In this document: positions 36,292 through 45,237 of the stretch, piece after piece
Layout of the letters: the number at the start of each line of letters is the position of its first letter
How positions within the stretch are numbered: position 1 is the first letter of the stretch
Source of the DNA: Vibrio kanaloae
GTDB taxonomy: Bacteria > Pseudomonadota > Gammaproteobacteria > Enterobacterales > Vibrionaceae
Assembly: GCF_024347535.1 (NCBI RefSeq)
Contig: NZ_AP025498.1
Coordinates: forward strand, 1,364,001-1,428,000
Reading direction: 5' to 3'
DNA length: 64,000 bases
Translations under genes and position numbers: made by a program
Notes under the pieces: generated by a model
What the model saw: only the letters and a program-made list of their open reading frames with translations
Told to the model about the DNA's origin: nothing
Database searches by the model: none

Positions 36292-37857
36292 TTATTCGTA
36301 CATTGGCGACATCTCTAAGCTCGCCACACGAGGTTTACGCTCTAAGATACCCGTGTTCTTCGCAGCTTCGGCTCCTAAGAAAGTCGTGTTAGTGCGAGAG
36401 CCTCGCTCGTCATATTTAGCAATGTCTGAAAGCTTAATCATGTAACCCGTCACACGAACCAAGTCGTTTGATGCCACGTTAGCGGTAAATTCACGGTAGC
36501 CCGCTTGAATCGCGCCTTTACACAGGTTGAACATCGCTTCAGGGTTAGATTTCACTGTTTCCTCGATGGTCAGAATGTCACTGATACCCGAGGTGTAAAA
36601 CTTGTGGTGATCTGCTGTAGCACGAACATAAGCGACAGGATCTGGCTCCGAACCATAAGGAATACGCACACCTGGTGTTACATCTTCATCTAAGCTGATA
36701 CCGCCTTGAGCGTGCAACAGAGCCCGGCCTTCCAGCCCATACTTCACTTCAGAGCTATCAACGATCTCAGCCAGTTTTTCAGAGATACGGTAACCGAGTT
36801 TATTAGCCTGTTCATCGTGGCCATAGCGCCCTGCTTTGCCTTCTTTTTCCATCAAGATGTTAACGGCTTCCGCCATGCCATAAATACCAAACATTGGCGC
36901 AAAGCGGTCTTCTTCGATCAAACCTTCTTTGGTCAAGAAACCTTCGAAGAAGTTAGACTCTTCATGTAAGAAACGGCTACGCGCGTTCATCAGTTCGACC
37001 ATGATGTCACTGTAGTTAGGCAATACGTGCTGTAAGAAATCATCACTATCCTGACACTTCAACGCCACTTGCTTAAGGTTCATACGCACTAAGGTGTTTG
37101 AACCACCCGCTAAAGGCAGAGAGTTATAGCAGCTTACAATGCCAAAACGCTTGTCGCCGTAAGCTTCGGCATGCGCTGGATAGTTGGCAATGTGCGGTTT
37201 ACTGCATTCACAGATATTGCTCGCCGCGTGACGAAGCAGATCATCAGGAGTGACAGTTGGGTCATACATAAAGGTCAGGTTTGGCGCGATCTGCTTCAGT
37301 TCAGCATCTACGCGCAAAATCGTACGGCAAATAATATTATCTGTCGGGCCGATATTGACGTGCATGAAGGCATCTGGCAGTGTGCGATCCAGCATGATCC
37401 AGAACAGCTTAAGCTTTTGATAAATCTGCTCTTCCGTTAAGTCGCCAACGAAAGGCATCAATACATCGTCCAGTTGACCTAAGTAAACCGGAATGGAAGT
37501 CACTGATGGAACGTGATGATAAAGGATGGTCAGCATGTTCAATGCTTCGTCGAAATTAGTTGCCGCGCTAAGCTCTAAATACTTTGAGCCTTGATGTAAG
37601 TATTTAGAATAGTCTGGAAGTACATAGCGCGGCTTAAATGGGGCGTGACCTTCAAACATGTCACATAGCACACCTTCTTGTAAGGCTTGCTCTACTTCAT
37701 TGCTTACCGACATATACGGCAGGCTCGCTTCAGCTTCTAAGGCAAGATAGTGCGATTTCTGTTTTGGAGACAGATTGGCATCTGAAATGATAGTGCTAAA
37801 GCGTTGTTGTTGATCTGAAAGTGGTGAAGAAGTAGATGGCGCAGGCTGGTGGCTCAT
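36292..37857 (-). CDS. yjjI: YjjI-type glycyl-radical enzyme
   Basis: A 521-residue member of the YjjI family of short glycyl-radical enzymes (E. coli 516). The radical site is G471 in VRVTGYMIKL near the C-terminus; a candidate active cysteine is C243 in FGIVSCYNSLPLAGG. Glycyl-radical enzymes are oxygen-sensitive and need a dedicated activase, here YjjW. The reaction of YjjI is not established as far as I know. The 5' end is notable: the ribosome site AGAGGG, seven bases from the ATG, is part of a predicted hairpin (37861-37887). Confidence 0.92.
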   Translation of the reverse strand: MSHQPAPSTSSPLSDQQQRFSTIISDANLSPKQKSHYLALEAEASLPYMSVSNEVEQALQEGVLCDMFEGHAPFKPRYVLPDYSKYLHQGSKYLELSAATNFDEALNMLTILYHHVPSVTSIPVYLGQLDDVLMPFVGDLTEEQIYQKLKLFWIMLDRTLPDAFMHVNIGPTDNIICRTILRVDAELKQIAPNLTFMYDPTVTPDDLLRHAASNICECSKPHIANYPAHAEAYGDKRFGIVSCYNSLPLAGGSNTLVRMNLKQVALKCQDSDDFLQHVLPNYSDIMVELMNARSRFLHEESNFFEGFLTKEGLIEEDRFAPMFGIYGMAEAVNILMEKEGKAGRYGHDEQANKLGYRISEKLAEIVDSSEVKYGLEGRALLHAQGGISLDEDVTPGVRIPYGSEPDPVAYVRATADHHKFYTSGISDILTIEETVKSNPEAMFNLCKGAIQAGYREFTANVASNDLVRVTGYMIKLSDIAKYDERGSRTNTTFLGAEAAKNTGILERKPRVASLEMSPMYE

Positions 37858-37860
37858 GAT

Positions 37861-37887
37861 TAAACCCTCTATTTTATTATGGGTTTA
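37861..37887 (-). promoter_or_regulatory. yjjI: Leader hairpin covering the yjjI ribosome binding site
   Basis: On the minus strand TAAACCC (37887-37881) pairs with GGGTTTA (37867-37861). The right arm contains the GGG of the Shine-Dalgarno AGAGGG (37870-37865), three bases ahead of ATG 37857. Folding would hide the ribosome site. Confidence 0.5.
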
Positions 37888-37907
37888 TTCTACACCTATA
37901 TTTTAAG

Positions 37908-37953
37908 TTTCCACTAATGAAAGGTATGAAAGACTATATTTCCAAAATGGAAA
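37908..37953. promoter_or_regulatory. Two related inverted repeats upstream of yjjI
   Basis: TTTCCAAAATGGAAA at 37939-37953 is an inverted repeat; TTTCCACTAATGAAAGG at 37908-37924 is a degenerate copy, centred about 31 bases (three helical turns) away. They may be sites for an unknown regulator of yjjI-yjjW. Confidence 0.35.
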
Positions 37954-38054
37954 TTCGGTATTATTGAATAGAAAAATAATGAAAGCTAAACGAATAAACA
38001 ACAGAGCTCTGTAAGTACAAATCTAGTCATTTATCTTGAAACACAAACGGGTCA

Positions 38055-38100
38055 AAACAAAAAACCCACATAACTGGTCATGAGACCGTTAATGTGAGCT
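38055..38100 (-). terminator. Terminator after the methyltransferase gene
   Basis: On the minus strand a long imperfect stem (CACATTAACGGTC, loop TCAT, GACCAGTTATGTG) is followed by GGGTTTTTTGTTTT. It lies about 50 bases after the methyltransferase stop. Confidence 0.8.
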
Positions 38101-38150
38101 TTGTTATTTATAGTTCACGCTATAGAGAAAGAGACGAGAGACAGTATCTG

Positions 38151-38750
38151 TTAAAGGTGAGGGAGCACTTGTTTACGACCAACCCCCATCAATACCTTTA
38201 AAGGTCCTTGCGGAGTGTCAATTGAGAACGGTGTTGATACTTCAACAACAGAGAAACCAGCAGCACCTAGAACATTTTTTGAACGCTCTAGACTGATGCC
38301 ATAATCTTCATCGTCGTTTTCAAGGTGCCAATCCCAGTGAACAAAAATGCCATCGTTTTCGAGCAACGTATAAATCAAACTGACAGTGTCTTGTAAATTC
38401 GGAATAAAACCACATACCGAAGACGCTACGACTACATCAAATTGATTTCTGAAGGCTGGATGCTGCGCCGCAAGCCCGCGCGATAGAATATCGACAACAG
38501 CTTCAACATTGGTTAGCTCTTTTTTATCTAGCTCTTCGATCATCCCTTCAGAGATATCAAGCGCGATGACCTCTTTTGCAAAAGGAGATATTTTTTGGCT
38601 GAGTAGTCCTGTACCACAACCAAAATCAAGGACACGGGTTCCGTTCAAATCAACGAGCTGTGTCAACTGGTCAAATACGGACTGTGCGAATACTACAGTT
38701 GCGGGATCTTTATCCCAGTCAGGTGCGTACTCGTCCCATTGTTTCGCCAT
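38151..38750 (-). CDS. Class I SAM-dependent methyltransferase
   Basis: A 199-residue protein from the ATG 38748-38750 (MAKQWDEYAPDWDKDPATV). That start is chosen because a full GGAGG Shine-Dalgarno lies five bases upstream; the adjoining ATG 38753 is only two bases from it, and the frame open to 38813 adds 21 unlikely residues. The Rossmann-fold motif I is VLDFGCGTGLLSQ, motif II region VIALDISEGMIEEL, and the motif IV-like stretch FDVVVASSVCGF. The substrate is unknown. It is divergent from a LysR gene across 161 bases holding a palindrome, so it is the likely target of that regulator. Confidence 0.85.
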   Translation of the reverse strand: MAKQWDEYAPDWDKDPATVVFAQSVFDQLTQLVDLNGTRVLDFGCGTGLLSQKISPFAKEVIALDISEGMIEELDKKELTNVEAVVDILSRGLAAQHPAFRNQFDVVVASSVCGFIPNLQDTVSLIYTLLENDGIFVHWDWHLENDDEDYGISLERSKNVLGAAGFSVVEVSTPFSIDTPQGPLKVLMGVGRKQVLPHL

Positions 38751-38841
38751 CATGGCCTCCATCTTTACTTCTTGTAGGTTCGGAACACGCACAGAATAAA
38801 CCAAATTAGCCAATTCGTCATAGAGTTATCATGCAAAGATG

Positions 38842-38860
38842 GACTATTTCTAAGATAGTC
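38842..38860. promoter_or_regulatory. Candidate LysR operator between methyltransferase and LysR genes
   Basis: GACTAT (38842-38847) and ATAGTC (38855-38860) form an interrupted palindrome with a 7-base centre, in the middle of the divergent intergenic region and of the size expected for a LysR-type box. Confidence 0.5.
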
Positions 38861-38911
38861 AGCACAATATTCAGATAATATGTGCCTACTCCCGCTCAAT
38901 ATGGAAATGAA

Positions 38912-39790
38912 ATGAACCTTTCTCAAGTCCAAGCCTTTTGTTCTGTTGCTGATTTAGGATCCGTCTCTGAAGCTGCACGTCAGTTAGAATGCAACCGAAC
39001 TAAACTTAGCATGTCGATTAAAGCCTTAGAGAAAGAGTTAGATATCGAACTGTTTGTGCGCAGCGGAAACCACGTTGAGCTTTCTGAAGCAGGCAAAGCC
39101 ATCTATAAAGATTGCGAAGGCATTTTGGTGACGGTAGCTCGCATTAAGCAAACTTGTCTCTATGTATCAGGTGAATTCAATGCGGAGATATGGATCGCTC
39201 GCGACGATTCATTACCCGATGCAATGTGGCAGGACTTATCACATGCACTCAACAAGAAGTATCCTTCCACCTCATTCAACTTCGTTCTTGCATCGAGTGG
39301 TGACTTAGCCAACCTAGTCGAAACCCAGCAAGTCGATTTCGCGTTTGGTGTCGATTACGAGCGTGTTGATGATCCAAGAATAATCTACAACCCACTTGGT
39401 AAGATTAGAATGATGTCTGTATGTAAAAAAGGACACGACCTGAGTGTGATGCGACGTGTATCTGATGAAGTGTTGAGAAATTCGATGCAAGTAACAATGG
39501 TTTATCTCAATGAAAAAGATAACCCTGAGCTTGAGCCCTTCTCGCGTCGCCACATCGGCTTTTCTAGCTTCGACTTTATGTTGGATACTATTCTACGTGA
39601 AAACGCTTGGGGCGTATTGCCTGAACCATTGATTCGCCACTTACTTCGTGAACAAGAGTTGGCTGTTATTAAGCATACTTACGGTCTAACGCAAGAAGAT
39701 TACTGTATGTTTACAGCTGCGGGAATGGCTGAGCATCCAGGTATGAGTTGGTTAGCGGATCAAATCAGTGATTATCTATTTGATTTCTAG
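38912..39790 (+). CDS. LysR-family regulator divergent from a methyltransferase
   Basis: A 292-residue regulator from the ATG 38912 (MNLSQVQAFCSVADLGSVSE), preceded by GGAAATGA as ribosome site; a GTG ten codons upstream has none. The N-terminal winged helix (AARQLECNRTKLSMSIKALE) is clear though its recognition helix is unusual (CNRTKLS). The effector domain follows from about residue 90. The effector is unknown; by position the regulated gene is the divergent methyltransferase. Confidence 0.88.
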   Translation: MNLSQVQAFCSVADLGSVSEAARQLECNRTKLSMSIKALEKELDIELFVRSGNHVELSEAGKAIYKDCEGILVTVARIKQTCLYVSGEFNAEIWIARDDSLPDAMWQDLSHALNKKYPSTSFNFVLASSGDLANLVETQQVDFAFGVDYERVDDPRIIYNPLGKIRMMSVCKKGHDLSVMRRVSDEVLRNSMQVTMVYLNEKDNPELEPFSRRHIGFSSFDFMLDTILRENAWGVLPEPLIRHLLREQELAVIKHTYGLTQEDYCMFTAAGMAEHPGMSWLADQISDYLFDF

Positions 39791-39851
39791 GCTACCAGGT
39801 TTTTTTCTATCTCAATACGTAAAATTATACGACAGCTAACACGCCCTCTCC

Positions 39852-40202
39852 TTAGAAAACCATAACGTGATCAACCATGTAACGTCCATCTTCTTCAACC
39901 AGTACCATTTCGGCGACAAACTCGCCTTTAGCAATGGTATACGCTTGCTTCCAAACAAAGGCGATGGAATCAGATCGTCTGAATAGCGCAACTGGCTCAC
40001 GTTCAGCAAAAAATCCGTTGCTGTGCTGATAATAGCGACACACCTTTTCCAGATATTCAGGCGTAACAATATCCTTCATCCTCTGCGTAAAATCTCGGCT
40101 GTGCTGTGCATGATCAATTTTTGTTGAGCCCTCCATCAGGTTATCCATAATTGGTTTAGCAATGCCCCATAATTCACTATCGCTAAGATTGTCAAACTTC
40201 AT
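39852..40202 (-). CDS. NTF2-like small protein, function unknown
   Basis: A 116-residue protein with the alpha-then-beta pattern of SnoaL/NTF2-like folds: helices in about 5-60 (SDSELWGIAKPIMDNLMEG, then DFTQRMKDIVTPEYL) and strands to the end (SIAFVWKQAYTIAKGEFVAE, then RYMVDHVMVF). The fold call comes from this pattern only. It is convergent with the LysR gene, with no clear terminator between. No partner is suggested by neighbours. Confidence 0.65.
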   Translation of the reverse strand: MKFDNLSDSELWGIAKPIMDNLMEGSTKIDHAQHSRDFTQRMKDIVTPEYLEKVCRYYQHSNGFFAEREPVALFRRSDSIAFVWKQAYTIAKGEFVAEMVLVEEDGRYMVDHVMVF

Positions 40203-40550
40203 ATTTACCCATTCCTTTGAAATTCATACCATTTCGTTAAAGCTTGAACAATTTATTGATCGCACTATAACCCTGAGCCTTTATTGGAGTATCGCTTAAT
40301 TTTCTAGAGCTATACAACATTTGCCAACGATATGTTTTATTAACCATAAATGTTCCCATTTCAGTTGTACTGAATCATCAACAAACACTCATCGTCAATA
40401 TAATTGGCACCACAAATCAACATTAACTATTTGAATTTTAATGATTTATAATTAAAGATTAGATAAAAACTGTCAACTTCACTATATAAGGTTTGTAAAG
40501 TTAGCTCAATATCAGAACAATGAGGCTATTAAAAACATCTGGAAAATTTT
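40203..40550. other. Intergenic region between divergent genes, AT-rich
   Basis: About 350 bases between the NTF2-like gene and the CDF transporter. I see no ORF with a ribosome site and no strong hairpin. The stretch 40430-40520 is very AT-rich and probably includes the promoter of the CDF gene. Confidence 0.5.
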
Positions 40551-41447
40551 ATGTGTGACAGGAAAAGCCAAAACGAAAATCGAGTACTATTATTCTCAGC
40601 CCTTTTAGCATCAGGCTTCGCTATTGGCGGATTGGTGTTGGGTCTTATCGTTGGCTCTCTGGTCATAGTCTTTGACGGTGTCTATTCTCTTATAAGCTTA
40701 CTGTTAACTTTATTGTCACTAGCTGCTTCAAAATACATTAATCGCCCTTCAGATAGAGAGTTCCCGTTCGGTCGAGCTATCATAGAACCGATTGTTATTG
40801 CGATAAAAGCCCTAGTCATTCTGCTTGTGGTTAGTTACTCACTTTACTCTGCGATTGGTGCCCTTATGACGGGTGGCCGTGAAGTTGATACTTCTATCGC
40901 AACTCTGTTCGGTATTGTCAATGTATTAGGTTGTGGTTACGCTTGGTGGTACATCACCAATAAGAGCAAAACTATCTCTTCCGGCCTGATTCAAGCCGAG
41001 TCAAAACAATGGCAAATGGATACATTGTTGAGTGTGGCTGTAACCGCGGGGTTCGTAGTTGCTTGGCTAGTTACTTTTTCTCCACTGTCAGCATATGCGG
41101 CTTATGCCGACCCAGTGATGATGTTGATCATGTCTTTCTACTTCATCAAAGTCCCGTTTGACATGTTGCGCGAAGCAATGCGTGAACTTCTAATGATGTC
41201 GGCAACCAAAGACATTTGTGATGCGGTGGATAAGAATGTTGTCGAGGTAAACAAAGAAGCGGATCAAAATTTAGAACTGATGGGGGTGACTAAAGTTGGC
41301 CCAGAACTCAGAATTAACGTTGATATTCATACCAACGACCAACAAGCAATTGCGTTCGATGATATTGAACGAACGCGCCGCAAACTTAAGCGACGCTTAT
41401 CTAAGATGCCTTATGAGCTTCAATTGAACCTCAATGTCGCGAGTTAA
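40551..41447 (+). CDS. Cation diffusion facilitator family metal transporter
   Basis: A 298-residue membrane protein with six hydrophobic segments in residues about 15-215 and a cytoplasmic C-terminal domain of about 85 residues, as in CDF exporters. Helix 2 (SLVIVFDGVYSLISLLLTLL) carries the metal-site aspartate at the D-G-V position; helix 5 (QMDTLLSVAVTAGF) supplies the matching D; SDREFPFGRA is the loop motif of the family. These exporters move Zn2+, Fe2+, Mn2+ or Co2+ out against protons. The metal cannot be told from sequence; the usual second H/D of helix 2 looks altered. Its terminator lies inside the 3' end of the convergent yddG. Confidence 0.83.
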   Translation: MCDRKSQNENRVLLFSALLASGFAIGGLVLGLIVGSLVIVFDGVYSLISLLLTLLSLAASKYINRPSDREFPFGRAIIEPIVIAIKALVILLVVSYSLYSAIGALMTGGREVDTSIATLFGIVNVLGCGYAWWYITNKSKTISSGLIQAESKQWQMDTLLSVAVTAGFVVAWLVTFSPLSAYAAYADPVMMLIMSFYFIKVPFDMLREAMRELLMMSATKDICDAVDKNVVEVNKEADQNLELMGVTKVGPELRINVDIHTNDQQAIAFDDIERTRRKLKRRLSKMPYELQLNLNVAS

Positions 41448-41497
41448 GCTTTTACCTAACAAATGAGGACAAACCTCACGTACAAAGTGAAATCAGA

Positions 41498-42427
41498 TTA
41501 AAGGGAAGATTGAACCTCTTTAGAAGCCGACACCTTTGATGTCGGCTTTTCTCTGGTTACCCACCAGCAAGCGAGCGAACCAATCGTCACCATACACACG
41601 CCCTGCCAAAACGTGATGCTCAATGACAAACCGAGAATCACGGAAGACAGTAAGGTAGAGAAGATTGGCGTAAAATACGACATGGTCGCCAGAAACATCA
41701 TATTGCCACCTAATATTGCTGTATTCCAAAGTGCGTAACCTGCTCCCATACAAGCCCCAGCAAGCACTAAGTCAATCGCCGCACTCGTTGTCATTACCAT
41801 GCCGGTTTCATCACTCAGTGCATATTTAATCCACAGGGTGACCGCGGTAGCGATAAAGAAAAACACAATCGCATTTTGACCTTTAGCAACCCGTTGGGTG
41901 TAATTGCAATACACAGCCCAAATAATTGCTCCGAAAAATGCCATTGAATAGGTTTTAGGATTCGTCGCAATATTAGCCGCGATTTGGTCGACCGAAAGCC
42001 CCTGATCGCCGCTGATGCTCCAAGCCACGCCAAAAAATGCCAAGAAGATACTTGGATAAACTAACCAGTTGATCTTTTTATCGCTCAACAATACCGCAAA
42101 CAACACTGTCAATGCTGGCCAGAGGTAATTGATCACCGCCATTTCTAAGGCTTGATGTCGATTGTTTGCCATTCCCAAAGCCAAAGCCAAGAAGATCTCG
42201 TAGCAAACAAATAAAGCACCGCCTATCAACAAGTATGACTTAGAAAAGCGCGACGGCTTAGGTAGTCCCATAACACAAACCAACAACAGGGAGCTCACCG
42301 TATAAAGACTGGCTGCGCCACCAATGGGCCCCAGTTGTTCTGAAACGCTACGAGACAGTGCAATTAAGCAGCTCCAAAGTAAAATGGCAGTAATACCGTA
42401 GCAGCTATAGCGATGAGATTTCAGCAC
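41498..42427 (-). CDS. yddG: Aromatic amino acid exporter YddG (EamA/DMT family)
   Basis: A 309-residue inner-membrane protein with ten hydrophobic segments, colinear with E. coli YddG: LGPIGGAASLYTVSSLLLV, FVCYEIFLALALGMANN and HQALEMAVINYLWPALTVL, IIWAVYCNYTQRVAKG, GYALWNTAILGGN and SYFTPIFSTLLSSVILG. YddG exports aromatic amino acids and related compounds. It is convergent with the CDF gene, and its last 20 codons contain the stem of the CDF terminator. Confidence 0.9.
   Translation of the reverse strand: MLKSHRYSCYGITAILLWSCLIALSRSVSEQLGPIGGAASLYTVSSLLLVCVMGLPKPSRFSKSYLLIGGALFVCYEIFLALALGMANNRHQALEMAVINYLWPALTVLFAVLLSDKKINWLVYPSIFLAFFGVAWSISGDQGLSVDQIAANIATNPKTYSMAFFGAIIWAVYCNYTQRVAKGQNAIVFFFIATAVTLWIKYALSDETGMVMTTSAAIDLVLAGACMGAGYALWNTAILGGNMMFLATMSYFTPIFSTLLSSVILGLSLSITFWQGVCMVTIGSLACWWVTREKPTSKVSASKEVQSSL
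41522..41552 (+). terminator. Terminator of the CDF gene, embedded in the yddG 3' coding end
   Basis: AAGCCGACA (41524-41532), loop CCTTTGA and TGTCGGCTT (41540-41548) followed by TTTC. It lies about 75 bases after the CDF stop and inside yddG codons near the C-terminus. Confidence 0.7.
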
Positions 42428-42537
42428 ACCTCTTCCTTATATTCATTGCCTTGGTTCTTCAGGGCCAAGCATCAGGGCCGACTGTGCTTCAACGCTGCAA
42501 TCTATGCTTTAAGCTAGATGATAAACCAGTAGAAAAA

Positions 42538-42566
42538 TTAACCGAGCACATGCTGGTACTCGGTTG
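42538..42566 (-). terminator. Terminator after yjjG
   Basis: On the minus strand AACCGAGTAC and GTGCTCGGTT pair with one mismatch around CAGCAT, followed by AATTTTTC. It is about 40 bases after the yjjG stop. Confidence 0.75.
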
Positions 42567-42603
42567 TCGATAATTAACTCATAAAGTCAAAACTAGCAGG
42601 CGG

Positions 42604-43278
42604 TTATGCTAGTAGAAGCGTTTGTAGGTCAGCCAGAGAGCGAACCTGATAGTGAGGGTTAATCCCCGCAGGTGTCGCTTTCTCTTGGCTATTCAGCCAA
42701 CAAGTCTCAATACCAAAATCCAAACCACCCAAAATATCAGAGTGTGGGTTGTCCCCTATCATCAATATCCGTTGCTTCGATGGCAATCCGATCAGCTTAT
42801 GTGCATGTTCAAAAATTTCGGCGTCTGGTTTTGCGACACCAACTTCTTCAGAAATGATCACATGGTCAAAATAGCCTGTCATTCCTGTTCGCTCTAAACG
42901 GATCGATTGTAGCTCTGTGAAGCCATTAGTGATTATGCCCATATTCACTTTGCCTTTTAACGACTCCATCAACTCTTTGGCACCAGGAAGCAGAGAACAA
43001 ATGTCCGCCATTGCGGCTAAAAATGCACTGTTTAACGCTGTCGTTGTTGTCTCTAACTTTGCCGCCCAGTTTTCAAAACGCGCATGCTTCAGTTGAGCTG
43101 CCGTGATACGACCATCTTGGTAATCTACCCATAATGGTAAATTAACCTCTTGATAAACTGAATAATCCTGTTCGCTAAAGTCAACACCAAAACGGGAAAA
43201 CATCAACTTCATCCCTTGAAAAGCATCAAAGTGAAACAAGGTTTCATCCGCATCAAAGAATATCCAATCGTACTTCAT
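42604..43278 (-). CDS. yjjG: HAD-superfamily nucleotidase YjjG
   Basis: A 224-residue cytoplasmic phosphatase from the ATG 43276-43278 (MKYDWIFFDADETLFHFDAF); GAGGA lies about eight bases upstream, so the longer frame to 43299 is rejected. HAD motifs: I DADETLF, II IITNGF, III with the lysine of VGVAKPDAEIF, IV MIGDNPHSDILGG. The match to E. coli YjjG is close: it hydrolyses dUMP, dTMP, UMP and non-canonical pyrimidine nucleotides, protecting DNA from mutagenic bases. It appears monocistronic. Confidence 0.92.
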   Translation of the reverse strand: MKYDWIFFDADETLFHFDAFQGMKLMFSRFGVDFSEQDYSVYQEVNLPLWVDYQDGRITAAQLKHARFENWAAKLETTTTALNSAFLAAMADICSLLPGAKELMESLKGKVNMGIITNGFTELQSIRLERTGMTGYFDHVIISEEVGVAKPDAEIFEHAHKLIGLPSKQRILMIGDNPHSDILGGLDFGIETCWLNSQEKATPAGINPHYQVRSLADLQTLLLA

Positions 43279-43470
43279 TTTATGTCCTCTTACTCGCACT
43301 GTTTTGTCGTTGTTTTTATCGTTGCCTCAAAGGGCGGGTCATCACTTTACTCTCAATTTTGTGAGTCTGTATATAAATCTAATAATTTATAGAAAACAAG
43401 TCGCAAGTCATGATATATCGCAAATTCTGCCACATATTAAACCAATACCATACAATAAAAATCCATTTAA

Positions 43471-43484
43471 GTACCGGGAGGTAC
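43471..43484 (+). promoter_or_regulatory. Palindrome containing the ribosome site of the 53-residue ORF
   Basis: GTACCGGGAGGTAC: five-base arms GTACC/GGTAC around GGGA. The Shine-Dalgarno GGGAGG (43476-43481) is part of the hairpin, five bases ahead of the ATG. Confidence 0.45.
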
Positions 43485-43485
43485 T

Positions 43486-43647
43486 ATGAAGCACTTCTTG
43501 CCATCATCCGTAATGCTTACTCCTTTTGTGGTCAAACACTACGATGAAGAACCAAATAAAAATGAAAATCCAGAAACAGAGCATAAGAACAGTTCAAACC
43601 AATGTAAAACGAGTTTGACATCTTCTAAAGCAGACGAATCAAACTAA
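43486..43647 (+). CDS. Small unknown protein, 53 residues
   Basis: I do not recognise it. The ATG at 43486 follows an almost perfect Shine-Dalgarno (GGGAGG, 4 bases spacing). The product starts MKHFLPSSVMLTPFVVKHYD, a short hydrophobic segment too weak for a sure membrane helix, then is very polar (EEPNKNENPETEHK and a Ser/Lys-rich tail) with one cysteine. It lies 237 bases upstream of the yiaY-like alcohol dehydrogenase on the same strand. The strong ribosome site inside a small palindrome argues for a real, possibly regulated, gene. Confidence 0.6.
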   Translation: MKHFLPSSVMLTPFVVKHYDEEPNKNENPETEHKNSSNQCKTSLTSSKADESN

Positions 43648-43884
43648 TGATACTCATTTGTTAGCCACTCAATTGACCATCACCTCAACATATTCTTCTT
43701 AATTTAGTTTTTTCTGTTGATAGTAAACTCACATAAAACCATAAAAACGATTGTCATATGCATCAAATTTAATACATAATCACAAAGTGGTAGTTCGGGG
43801 TCAAGCTTATCTAAGATCGAAGGTTTTCCTAATATTACCAACAACATAGAACAAATAAAAAACTATAATTAACGGAGTTTCCCA

Positions 43885-45033
43885 ATGTCTAGCGCGTTTT
43901 ACATCCCTACAATAAACTTCATGGGTACCGGCTGTTTGAAAGATGCTGCTGATAGCATTCAGTCTCAAGGCTTCAAAAAAGGTCTGATCGTTACGGATAA
44001 GATTCTTAACCAAATTGGCGTGGTAAAGCAGGTACAAGAGCTTCTTAGTCAACGTAGCGTTGACGCAGTTGTCTTCGATGGCACCCAACCAAACCCAACC
44101 ATTACTAACGTTAATGACGGTCTTGAGCTACTTACAGACAATGATTGTGACTTTGTTGTTTCTCTCGGAGGTGGCTCTCCTCATGATTGCGCAAAAGGTA
44201 TTGCTCTTATCGCATCTAATGGTGGCAAAATCTCAGATTACGAAGGTGTTGATCAGTCTGAAAAACCAATGATGCCATTAATTGCTATCAATACCACAGC
44301 AGGTACTGCATCTGAAATGACACGCTTCTGCATCATCACTGATGAAGAGCGTCACATTAAGATGGCTATCGTAGATAAGCACACAACGCCGCTTATCTCA
44401 GTAAACGATCCTGAACTGATGCTTGCTAAACCAGCATCACTAACGGCTGCAACTGGTATGGACGCGTTAACACACGCAATCGAAGCCTACGTTTCTATCG
44501 CAGCAACGCCAATCACAGACGCAGTAGCCATTAAAGCTATTGAGCTTGTGCAAGCGAACCTAAGAACAGCCGTAACGCACGGCGAAAACATTGACGCTCG
44601 TGAGCAAATGGCTTATGCACAGTTTATGGCAGGAATGGCATTCAACAACGCTTCTCTTGGCTATGTTCACGCAATGGCGCATCAATTGGGTGGTTTCTAT
44701 GACCTTCCACACGGTGTATGTAACGCTATCTTGCTTCCACACGTTCAACGCTACAACGCGCAAGCTTGTCCAGAGCGTCTACGTGACGTTGCGAAAGCAA
44801 TGGGCGTAAATGTTGAAGGAATGTCACCGGAGCAAGGCGCAGAAGCAGCAATTAACGCAATTGTTCAATTGGCGAATGATGTAAATATCCCAACAGGCAT
44901 CGCACAGTTAGGCGCAAAACTAGAAGACATTCCAACTCTGTCAGACAACGCACTGAAAGACGCTTGTGGTTTCACTAACCCTAAACAAGCCACGCACGAA
45001 GAAATTTCAGCGATCTTCGAAGCCGCGATGTAA
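43885..45033 (+). CDS. yiaY: Iron-containing alcohol dehydrogenase YiaY-like
   Basis: A 382-residue group III alcohol dehydrogenase, closely colinear with E. coli YiaY (383) and ZmAdh[21 protein letters not shown] (NAD-binding), [34 protein letters not shown] with the metal ligands aspartate and histidine, and the second metal block [20 protein letters not shown]. It interconverts short-chain alcohols and aldehydes with NAD(H), cytoplasmic. The metal is Fe2+ in the family. GGAG lies ahead of its ATG. A terminator follows. Confidence 0.93.
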   Translation: MSSAFYIPTINFMGTGCLKDAADSIQSQGFKKGLIVTDKILNQIGVVKQVQELLSQRSVDAVVFDGTQPNPTITNVNDGLELLTDNDCDFVVSLGGGSPHDCAKGIALIASNGGKISDYEGVDQSEKPMMPLIAINTTAGTASEMTRFCIITDEERHIKMAIVDKHTTPLISVNDPELMLAKPASLTAATGMDALTHAIEAYVSIAATPITDAVAIKAIELVQANLRTAVTHGENIDAREQMAYAQFMAGMAFNNASLGYVHAMAHQLGGFYDLPHGVCNAILLPHVQRYNAQACPERLRDVAKAMGVNVEGMSPEQGAEAAINAIVQLANDVNIPTGIAQLGAKLEDIPTLSDNALKDACGFTNPKQATHEEISAIFEAAM

Positions 45034-45079
45034 TCTAGCTACACGTCACTTGTTCTAAAAACAGGTCAAAACAAACACA

Positions 45080-45110
45080 AACGGGCTCACCTTCTGAGCT
45101 CGTTTTCTTT
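45080..45110 (+). terminator. Terminator after yiaY
   Basis: AACGGGCTCA (45080-45089) pairs with TGAGCTCGTT (45095-45104), one G-U pair, followed by TTCTTTT. Confidence 0.78.
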
Positions 45111-45182
45111 TATCAGTCGTATCACATCAAGCCTGCGCCTCCGGCACCGTCGAATTAGATACTAGATAGACACTACGACGTA
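45109..45182 (-). terminator. Terminator after yccF (see corrected span in evidence)
   Basis: The stem spans 45182-45209 only by its outer A/T runs: GCACATC (45188-45194), loop ATAC, GATGTGC (45199-45205), with AAAAAA before and TTTT after. On the minus strand the T-run is TTTTTT, so it fits as the yccF terminator, about 30 bases past its stop. Read the feature as 45182-45209. Confidence 0.8.
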
Positions 45183-45237
45183 AAAAAGCACATCATACGA
45201 TGTGCTTTTCAGTTCAATTAAGGCGTAGACTACAATC

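Noticed and set aside
45182..45209. The terminator entry for yccF, whose listed end is lower than its start
   Set aside because: The coordinates in the feature list contain a slip; the element itself is supported, and the correct span is 45182-45209, as stated in that entry.
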